NCBI RefSeq assembly: GCF_004684095.1
Contig: NZ_SRII01000012.1
Coordinates: forward strand, 62,001-126,000
Reading direction: 5' to 3'
DNA from: Hymenobacter sp. UV11
GTDB taxonomy: Bacteria > Bacteroidota > Bacteroidia > Cytophagales > Hymenobacteraceae
Length of the DNA stretch: 64,000 nt
This document shows positions 58,243 through 64,000 of the stretch, in pieces. The notes below the pieces were generated by a model, which did not search any database, was not told the origin of the DNA, and was given only the letters and a program-made list of their open reading frames with translations. The position numbers and the translations under genes were made by a program. How positions within the stretch are numbered: position 1 is the stretch's first letter; every line of letters starts with the position of its first letter.

Positions 58243-59370
58243 TCAAATTGCCCGCACGCTCCCGGCTTGCACCTCAAACTGCTTGATAGCGCTGCTTACT
58301 CCGGCTAGCGCCTGATTGGTGCGGTCCAGGTTGGTATCGGTTAGGAAGACTTGCCCAAATGTGTGGTCGGCCACCAACTCCAGCAGCCGGGCAATGCGCT
58401 TATCGTCGAGGCGGTCAAAGATGTCATCTAGTAGTAACAAGGGCTTGGCCAACGCCGCCCCCGCAGCTTGGGTCCGCTGGGCCAGCAGTTCAAACTGGGC
58501 GAGCTTTAGGGCAATGGCAAACGACTTCTGCTGGCCCTGCGAGGCATAGCTCTTTACCGGCAGCCCATCCATTAGAAAAACGAAGTCGTCGCGGTGGGGG
58601 CCGGTGGTGCTGCGCTGCAAAGCCAGGTCACGGCGCTCGTTAGCCAGCAGCAGGTGGCGGAAGTTCTGGCCGGTCAGTTGGCTCTTATAATCCAGCGAAA
58701 CTTCCTCCCGCCCATCGGCTAGCTGTAGGTAGTGCCGCTGAAATACGGGAACGAACTGCGTGGCGAATCCAGCCCGTAGCGCGGCCAGCCGCTCACCCAG
58801 AGGCGCAAGCTGGTCATCGAGAGATTGCAAGTACAGCGCGTCAAATCCCTGGCTGCTGCCGCTCAGTTTTAGCGTGGCATTGCGCTGGCGCAGCAAGCCA
58901 TTGTATTGAATAAGTAGCTCTAGAAACTCGTGGTCTAGCTGCGACTGCAGGCTGTCGAAATACCGTCGGCGCTCCTCACTACCCTGCCGGATAAGGTCGG
59001 TATCATAGGGGGATATAAGTACGGCCGGGTAGCGCCCGATGTGGTCGGCCAGGCGGTCGTAGGGCTGCTTATCGTGCGTAATGGTCTTCTTTTGGCCCAC
59101 GCGCAAGCTAACCTGGATGGTTTCGGGCCGCTCGGCTGGCGGCGTCGAAAAGCTGCCCTTAACCACGAAGAAATCGGCACCCTGCTTGATGGCCTGGGCG
59201 TCGGTGCTAGCGAAAGCGCTCTTGGTAAGTGCCAGGTAATGAATAGCGTCGAGCAGGTTGGTTTTGCCGCTGCCATTGTCACCAATGAAGCAATTGATGC
59301 CGGGGCTGAAGGCCAGGCTGGCTTCTTCGTAATTCTTGAAAAAAAGTAGGTGGAGCTGGTCGAGCGTCAT
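58243..59370 (-). CDS. recF: DNA replication/repair protein RecF
   Basis: A gap-repair and recombination ATPase that helps load RecA with RecO and RecR. It is 375 aa from ATG 59370 (ATG 59379 would add three residues). Seen: FLPG-like start LHLLFFKNYEEASLAFSPGI, Walker A GDNGSGKTNLLDAIHYL (about 30-46), the SMC-like signature YASQGQQKSFAIALKLAQ and Walker B PLLLLDDIFDRLDDKR. It is transcribed toward the DUF721 gene and away from pdhA. The usual dnaA-dnaN neighbours are absent. Confidence 0.93.
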   Translation of the reverse strand: MTLDQLHLLFFKNYEEASLAFSPGINCFIGDNGSGKTNLLDAIHYLALTKSAFASTDAQAIKQGADFFVVKGSFSTPPAERPETIQVSLRVGQKKTITHDKQPYDRLADHIGRYPAVLISPYDTDLIRQGSEERRRYFDSLQSQLDHEFLELLIQYNGLLRQRNATLKLSGSSQGFDALYLQSLDDQLAPLGERLAALRAGFATQFVPVFQRHYLQLADGREEVSLDYKSQLTGQNFRHLLLANERRDLALQRSTTGPHRDDFVFLMDGLPVKSYASQGQQKSFAIALKLAQFELLAQRTQAAGAALAKPLLLLDDIFDRLDDKRIARLLELVADHTFGQVFLTDTNLDRTNQALAGVSSAIKQFEVQAGSVRAI

Positions 59371-59446
59371 TCGAAGCAATGGGGTGGGAGTACGAGCAGA
59401 ATTACGTAATTTCGCCCTCCCAACGCGAAATTATATACCCCGAATT

Positions 59447-60628
59447 ATGGCGGAGTCAAAAGTAAAGGATGCGCCGAAGGCTAGCGCCAACGGTAGTAAA
59501 AGTGCCAAAGGCCAGCCCTCGAAGGTAGTTGATGCCAAAACCGGCGTCGAAACCGCAGCGCAGCCAGCTGTCGAAGTATTGCCTGCCGCGCACGCCGGGG
59601 GCAATAATAGCGAGGAGCCCCTTGCTACCTCACCCGACCAACCGGAGTTTTCGAAAGAAGTTTACATGGCGTGGTATGAGCAGATGCAGCTCATGCGCAA
59701 GTTTGAAGAGAAGGCTGGCCAGCTCTACGGCCAACAAAAAATCAAAGGATTCTGCCACCTGTACATTGGCCAGGAGGCCTGCGTTGCCGGGGCCGTATCG
59801 GCGTTAGAGAAAGGTGATAAGTACATCACCGCCTACCGCGACCACGCGCACCCACTGGCGCTCGGCACATCGCCCAATGCGATAATGGCCGAGCTGTTTG
59901 CCAAAGCCACGGGCTGCTCGAAAGGCAAAGGCGGGTCGATGCACATGTTCGACAAGGAAGTTGGTTTCATGGGTGGCCACGGCATCGTGGGCGCGCAGAT
60001 TCCGATGGGCGCCGGTATCGCGTTCGCCGAGAAGTATAACAAGACGGGCAAGCTGTGCATCTGCTACATGGGCGACGGCGCGGTGCGCCAGGGTGCCTTG
60101 CATGAGGCCTTCAACATGGCCATGCTGTGGAAGCTCCCCGTGATTTTTGTAGTTGAGAACAATGGGTACGCCATGGGCACTTCGGTGCAGCGCACCTCCA
60201 ACGTGACCGACCTGCACATCATCGCGGAAGGCTACCAGATGCCTAACGAGCCTGTGAATGCCATGAACGTGGAGGACGTGCACAAGGCCGTGGCCCGCGC
60301 TGCTGAGCGCGCCCGCAGTGGCGAAGGCCCGACTTTCCTGGAGTTTAAAACCTACCGCTACAAAGGCCACTCGATGAGTGACCCCGCCAAGTACCGCACC
60401 AAGGAGGAAGTAGAAGAGTACCGCCACCGCGATACGATTGAATCAGTGCGCCACACCATCCTCACGCACAACATGGCGACGGAGGATGAGCTAACCGCTA
60501 TTGATGAGCGCATCAAAGGCCGGGTGCAGGAGTCGGTTGAGTTCGCGGAGAACTCGCCCTACCCCGATGCATCTGAGCTATATCACGATGTATACGTGCA
60601 GAGTGATTATCCGTATATCCACGATTAA
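59447..60628 (+). CDS. pdhA: Pyruvate dehydrogenase E1 component, alpha subunit
   Basis: The TPP-dependent decarboxylase subunit that works with E1-beta to feed the E2 lipoyl domains. It is 393 aa from ATG 59447, of which residues about 1-65 are a Lys/Ala/Ser-rich, probably disordered extension not found in the core family. Core: LMRKFEEKAGQLYGQQKIKG, GQEACVAGAV, the TPP motif GDGAVRQGALHEAFNMA and VVENNGYAMGTSVQR, and RYKGHSMSDPAKYR with the phospho-loop region. E1-beta is not adjacent. The in-frame start at 59336 crosses recF and is rejected. Confidence 0.93.
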   Translation: MAESKVKDAPKASANGSKSAKGQPSKVVDAKTGVETAAQPAVEVLPAAHAGGNNSEEPLATSPDQPEFSKEVYMAWYEQMQLMRKFEEKAGQLYGQQKIKGFCHLYIGQEACVAGAVSALEKGDKYITAYRDHAHPLALGTSPNAIMAELFAKATGCSKGKGGSMHMFDKEVGFMGGHGIVGAQIPMGAGIAFAEKYNKTGKLCICYMGDGAVRQGALHEAFNMAMLWKLPVIFVVENNGYAMGTSVQRTSNVTDLHIIAEGYQMPNEPVNAMNVEDVHKAVARAAERARSGEGPTFLEFKTYRYKGHSMSDPAKYRTKEEVEEYRHRDTIESVRHTILTHNMATEDELTAIDERIKGRVQESVEFAENSPYPDASELYHDVYVQSDYPYIHD

Positions 60629-60721
60629 TTCTTATTAACCCGGCCCCTTGCTTGCGTAGCCGGGTGGCCTCCTGTGCGGCAAGTCTTGCAAAAGCCAAGC
60701 GGCGCTGAGCTACCTATCCCA

Positions 60722-61486
60722 ATGTCTAAGATTCCATACACCGGCAAAACGCCGGGAGCCCGCCAGCCCGTTCGTCCGGTTTCGACCGACCCGCTGGCCC
60801 CGGCCGAAGAAAGCTACGTGACCGAAAATCCGTTGCTCGAAGACCCCGATGCCCTGGCGGCTCGCCTGGCGGAATCGGAAGATTTTGTGCGACGCAACCG
60901 GAACGTATTGCTGGGTATTCTGGTGGTGGTAGTGGCGGCCATCGCGGGCGCGTTTGGCTACAACTACTGGCGCACGGAGCAGAACACGCAGGCGCAAAAC
61001 GCCATGTTCAAGGCTGTAGACTACTGGGAGGCTGACTCGCTTGGCAAGGCTACCAAAGGCGACGGCAAGTACCCCGGCCTCGCCAAAGTGGCCACTGAGT
61101 ACAGCGGCACTAAAGCCGGTAACCTCGCCGAATTCTACGCCGGCGTGGCCGCACTAAAGCAGGGTAAGTTTCAGGATGCCTACAACTACTTGGATAAGTT
61201 TAGCTCGGATGACTACCTAGTGCAGTCGCGGGCCTACTCGCTGATGGGCGACGCCAAGCTGGAGCTGAACCAGCCCAAAGATGCCGCCGACCTCTATGCC
61301 AAGGCTGCCGACCACAATGCCAACGAGTACTTCTCGCCCGGCTACGTGCTGAAGCAAGGCATTGCGCTGGAAGCAGCCAAGGATAATGTCGGCGCCACCA
61401 AGGCATATGACCGGATTCTGACCGACTACCCGGCGGCCCAGGAAGCCGCCGAGGCGCGTCAGCGCAAGGCTGGCCTTGCCCAGTAA
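60722..61486 (+). CDS. Membrane-anchored TPR protein
   Basis: A 254-aa protein from ATG 60722. A cytoplasmic N-terminal tail (1-60) precedes one helix (VLLGILVVVVAAIAGAFGYN, about 62-81). TPR-like repeats follow (about 110-250), for example AEFYAGVAALKQGKFQDAYN and ALEAAKDNVGATKAYDRILT. This resembles the YfgM/TPR-anchor class, which binds envelope proteins, but a specific role is not shown. A hairpin lies after the stop. Confidence 0.78.
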   Translation: MSKIPYTGKTPGARQPVRPVSTDPLAPAEESYVTENPLLEDPDALAARLAESEDFVRRNRNVLLGILVVVVAAIAGAFGYNYWRTEQNTQAQNAMFKAVDYWEADSLGKATKGDGKYPGLAKVATEYSGTKAGNLAEFYAGVAALKQGKFQDAYNYLDKFSSDDYLVQSRAYSLMGDAKLELNQPKDAADLYAKAADHNANEYFSPGYVLKQGIALEAAKDNVGATKAYDRILTDYPAAQEAAEARQRKAGLAQ

Positions 61487-61512
61487 GCATACCTAATAGA
61501 ACGCTCGAAGCC

Positions 61513-61548
61513 GCAACGGCGCTTCCCACACTAGGGAAGCGCCGTTGC
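61513..61548. terminator. Hairpin after the TPR gene
   Basis: A perfect 15-bp stem (61513-61527 with 61534-61548) has a 6-base loop. No T-run follows, so its use as an intrinsic terminator is uncertain. Confidence 0.55.
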
Positions 61549-61636
61549 CATTTAGCGAGCCCTACCCCCCCTTTTTCATCCCCAATCCAGCAACGAACAT
61601 AAAGGTGAGGCCCTGCCGCCCGCCTGCGCTGGTCGC

Positions 61637-61669
61637 ATCCGCGAAATCTGCTTCATCCGCAAAATCTGC
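61637..61669. repeat. Short direct repeat before ribH
   Basis: ATCCGCGAAATCTGC (61637-61651) and ATCCGCAAAATCTGC (61655-61669) differ by one base. They end 6 bp before the ribH ATG. No riboswitch fold is evident. Confidence 0.6.
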
Positions 61670-61675
61670 GATTTT

Positions 61676-62152
61676 ATGGCTACTTCCCTCCAAAACCTGA
61701 GTACTTACGACAGCGCTGGCTTCACCGACATCAGTGAAAAGCGCTTTGGCCTGGTCGTGGCCGATTGGAACCGCGAGCTGACCGATACGCTCAGCAACGG
61801 TGCCTACGAGACGCTGCTGAAGCACGGGGCCCAGCCAGAGAATATCTTCCGCAATACCGTGCCTGGCAGCTTTGAGCTGACGCTGGGGGCACAGCTGCTG
61901 GCCCAGCATGATGAAATGGACGCGGTTATCTGCCTGGGAGTAGTAATCAAGGGCGACACAAAGCACGACGATTACATCTGCCACGCCGTGGCACAGGGCC
62001 TCACTACGGTTGGGCTGAAGTATAATAAGCCCGTGATATTTGGCCTGGTAACTACCAACACGCTGGAGCAGGCCTGGGACCGGGCCGGCGGGCGCCACGG
62101 CAACAAGGGCGTGGAGGCTGCGGTAGCGGCTATTCAAATGCTCGGATTCTGA
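61676..62152 (+). CDS. ribH: 6,7-dimethyl-8-ribityllumazine synthase
   Basis: Condenses 5-amino-6-ribitylaminouracil with the four-carbon dihydroxybutanone phosphate, the next-to-last step of riboflavin synthesis. It is 158 aa. Seen: VVADWNRELTDTL, the central GSFELTLGAQLLA, GVVIKGDTKHDDYICHAVA (about 83-101, with the catalytic His of the family in this loop) and PVIFGLVTTNTLEQAWDRAG. RibH proteins assemble as pentamers or 60-mers. No other rib gene is adjacent. Confidence 0.95.
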   Translation: MATSLQNLSTYDSAGFTDISEKRFGLVVADWNRELTDTLSNGAYETLLKHGAQPENIFRNTVPGSFELTLGAQLLAQHDEMDAVICLGVVIKGDTKHDDYICHAVAQGLTTVGLKYNKPVIFGLVTTNTLEQAWDRAGGRHGNKGVEAAVAAIQMLGF

Positions 62153-62193
62153 GGCAAAGGAGTAGCAAGCGAAGCAAAGCTGCTGAAACTAAT

Positions 62194-62201
62194 TACCTTT
62201 G
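62194..62201 (+). promoter_or_regulatory. -7 promoter box before the DksA-like gene
   Basis: TACCTTTG is an exact match. The next confident start is ATG 62343, giving a leader of about 140 bases, in which I see no known regulatory RNA. Confidence 0.55.
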
Positions 62202-62342
62202 CCCCCGCGAAACCATTTCGGCGCGTTTCTTAACGAAGCGAATGCTGCTTGCGCTACTAAACTTTTTGGTTTAGCAACGCGTTGGTTTTGCCAGGTCGTT
62301 GGCCTGTCGCTCTCAATTTATTACTTTTTTACCTGCTTTTCG

Positions 62343-62726
62343 ATGTCCGAGGAAAACCTCCGCTATTCGCGGGAAGACTTAGCTGAGTTTGACCAGATTA
62401 TTCAGGATAAGCTAACGGCAGCTCGCAAGGAGTTGTCCTTCATCAAGGAAACGCTGACCCGTAACAACGAGTCGGGCACCGACACCACGGCGGCTTCGCT
62501 GAAGGTGCTCGAAGACGGTGCAGAAACTGCCGAGAAGGAGAGCCTAAACCAACTGGCTTCGCGCCAGATGAAGTTCATTCAGCAGCTAGAGAATGCGCAG
62601 ACGCGCATTAAGAATGGCACCTACGGGGTGTGCATTGGTACGGGCAAGCTCATCCCTCGGGAGCGCCTGCGTGCGGTGCCGCATACCCAGCATTCGATTG
62701 AGGCCAAGATGGCCCGTCGCGACTAG
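62343..62726 (+). CDS. TraR/DksA-family protein with a degenerate zinc finger
   Basis: A 127-aa cytoplasmic protein from ATG 62343. The coiled-coil part reads YSREDLAEFDQIIQDKLTAA to about residue 70, then RQMKFIQQLENAQTRIKNGT. The C-terminal knuckle is NGTYGVCIGTGKLIPRERLR followed by PHTQ. Canonical DksA has four Cys (CxxC...CxxC); here only Cys98 remains, so zinc binding is probably lost while the fold signature is kept. By family it binds RNA polymerase near the secondary channel. A strong terminator follows. Confidence 0.85.
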   Translation: MSEENLRYSREDLAEFDQIIQDKLTAARKELSFIKETLTRNNESGTDTTAASLKVLEDGAETAEKESLNQLASRQMKFIQQLENAQTRIKNGTYGVCIGTGKLIPRERLRAVPHTQHSIEAKMARRD

Positions 62727-62740
62727 GTACCACTACGTAT

Positions 62741-62798
62741 AAAGGTCCGGACCCGCACCCGGCGCTTCGGCGGCGGCCTGCGGGTCCGGACCTTTTTT
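62741..62798 (+). terminator. Long terminator hairpin after the DksA-like gene
   Basis: Perfect 17-bp arms (62741-62757 and 62779-62795) enclose a 21-base loop and end in a T-run (62793-62798). Confidence 0.88.
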
Positions 62799-62885
62799 AC
62801 CACTTGCCCGCTGGGCAGGGGTAGCACTTACCAGCGCCGGCGGCGCGGGACTATAAGCCAGCATTAGATAACCCTATAAAGTAAC

Positions 62886-64000
62886 ATGGGCAAGCAACAT
62901 TCTTCGGAAGATAAACCAGGCCGGCGCGGCGCGGCTGGTGGCACCGGGCGGCCGGGCGGCGAGGCACGCGGTGCCACCAGTAGTAATTATAAAGGCAGCC
63001 GGCCCGACAGCCGTGGCGAAGGCTACTCGCCCGCCCGGCCCACGTTTGGGCAAGGCGGCGGCAAGTTTGGCTCCCGACCCGGTGGTGGCGGCGGTTTCAA
63101 CAAGCCCAATTTTGGCGAGAAGCGTAGCTTCGGCGGCGACCGCCCCGAGCGCGGCGGCTACGGCGAGAAGCGCAGCTTTGGTGGTGACCGGCCCAGTGGC
63201 GGTAGTGACCGGCCAGCCCGCAGCTTTGGCGGCGACCGGCCTGACCGTGGCGACCGCCCAGCTCGCAGCTTTGGCGGTGACCGCCCCGAGCGCAGCGACC
63301 GGCCCGCCCGTAGCTTCGGCGGCGACCGCCCCGAGCGTGGCGGCTACGGCGAGAAACGCAGCTTTGGTGGCGACCGCGATGCCCGGCCCCGGCGCCCTGA
63401 GCAAAATAGCGAAGGTGGCGAGCGCCGCGACAACCGCGAGGAGCGCAGCGAACGCCCCGCCTACCCCCCCAAACCCATTTGGCAGGGCCAACCGGTACGC
63501 TACGAAGGCAAACCGACCGTGCCGCGTGGTGGCCAGGGCGAGCGCAACCGCAAGTTTATTAAAACCAACCCCGATGGCACGCCCGTAACGCCGGCCAGCG
63601 ACCGCCCCGTGTACACGGGGCGCGACGAGCGCCGCTCGTTTGAAGAGCGCGATACCAACCCGCGCCCACGCCGCGAAGAAGGCTCTGAGCGCCGCGACGA
63701 CCGTGGGCCGCGCCGCGAAACCGGCGACCGGCCGGGTGGCGACGACCGCCGCAGCAGCTATGGCGACCGCCGGCCCGCCAGTGGCGAAGGCACTGAGCGC
63801 CGCAGCTTCGGCGGTGAGCGGGGGGGTAGCGACCGCCGTGATAGCTCCGGCAGCCGCGACGACCGCCGCAGCAGCTATGGCAACGACCGGGGCCCCAGCC
63901 GCGAGCGCACCGAAGGTGCCTTTGGCAAGCCGCGCAGCTACGGCGAGCGCCCGTCCAACACGAGCAGCGGCACGTTCCGCGAGCGCCGTGAGGCCATGCG
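62886..64000 (+). CDS. Arg/Gly-rich repeat protein, 5' part (runs off the right edge)
   Basis: An open frame from ATG 62886 stays open for 371 codons to the window end. It starts MGKQHSSEDKPGRRG, and residues about 75-165 are degenerate repeats of RSFGGDRPER / GYGEKRSFGGDR. Then comes a more ordered WQGQPVRYEGKPTVPRGGQG and KFIKTNPDGTPVTP, followed by more Arg/Asp/Ser-rich repeats. No catalytic domain is inside the window. In Bacteroidota such RG-rich N-terminal tails occur on RsuA/RluB-type pseudouridine synthases, so that is my best guess for the missing C-terminal part; a DEAD-box helicase tail or RNA-binding protein is also possible. Confidence 0.75.
   Translation, partial: MGKQHSSEDKPGRRGAAGGTGRPGGEARGATSSNYKGSRPDSRGEGYSPARPTFGQGGGKFGSRPGGGGGFNKPNFGEKRSFGGDRPERGGYGEKRSFGGDRPSGGSDRPARSFGGDRPDRGDRPARSFGGDRPERSDRPARSFGGDRPERGGYGEKRSFGGDRDARPRRPEQNSEGGERRDNREERSERPAYPPKPIWQGQPVRYEGKPTVPRGGQGERNRKFIKTNPDGTPVTPASDRPVYTGRDERRSFEERDTNPRPRREEGSERRDDRGPRRETGDRPGGDDRRSSYGDRRPASGEGTERRSFGGERGGSDRRDSSGSRDDRRSSYGNDRGPSRERTEGAFGKPRSYGERPSNTSSGTFRERREAM

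Noticed and set aside
61562..61675. FMN riboswitch before ribH
   Set aside because: The leader is short, with a direct repeat but no conserved FMN-aptamer boxes.

Overview
The window looks like chromosomal DNA of a GC-rich Bacteroidota of the Hymenobacter/Cytophagales type. The reasons are Bacteroidota-style promoter boxes (TAnnTTTG, sometimes with TTTG 19-20 bp upstream), few visible Shine-Dalgarno sites, a TonB-dependent receptor followed by a DUF4249 lipoprotein, a DUF4175 coiled-coil protein, Big_5-type lipoproteins and a GIHH-type IleRS. The taxon is inferred; no marker here fixes the species.

Layout. 0.5-6 kb: peptide ABC permease, shikimate kinase, fatty-acid hydroxylase-like protein, small lipoprotein, galK-galT. 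6-20 kb: a signalling block (degenerate STAS protein, multi-PAS histidine kinase, CheB-CheR-PAS fusion, stand-alone CheB with a zinc ribbon, three paralogous small STAS-like proteins), initiator tRNA, TetA-like exporter, and a BlaI/BlaR1-type pair followed by a partial copy of the BlaR1 sensor end. 20-30.5 kb: DUF4175 protein, RsbW-like ATPase, ybeY, arginyltransferase-like protein, GNAT, mnmG, methyltransferase, Ig-like lipoprotein. 30.7-32.7 kb: a dense array of DnaA-box sequences with an AT-rich tract, the best candidate for the chromosomal origin (oriC). 32.8-38 kb: phosphate transporter, DUF4249 lipoprotein, TonB receptor. 38-50 kb: glyS, a REP-associated transposase in its own REP hairpins, an MMPL-type transporter, ileS with an internal AT-rich segment, tandem lspA genes, a two-domain peptide ABC ATPase. 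50-57 kb: RNase R with a long Ala/Lys/Pro extension, polyprenyl synthase, rhomboid protease, small membrane protein, DUF2939 protein, glycerophosphodiesterase. 57-64 kb: a small HTH regulator amid TGTAAY half-sites, a parS-like site, dciA-like gene, recF, pdhA, TPR protein, ribH, DksA-like protein, and the start of an Arg/Gly-repeat protein running off the end.

Together, mnmG, the DnaA-box cluster, a parS-like site, dciA and recF mark an origin-proximal neighbourhood; dnaA itself is not in the window. Two genome-scale signals cut across the genes: (1) a very frequent short motif, CCTACCCCC / GGGGGTAGG, about once per kb in genes and spacers in both orientations; (2) several families of long intergenic inverted repeats (arms about 16-43 bp). 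No CRISPR array, rRNA operon or prophage was seen.
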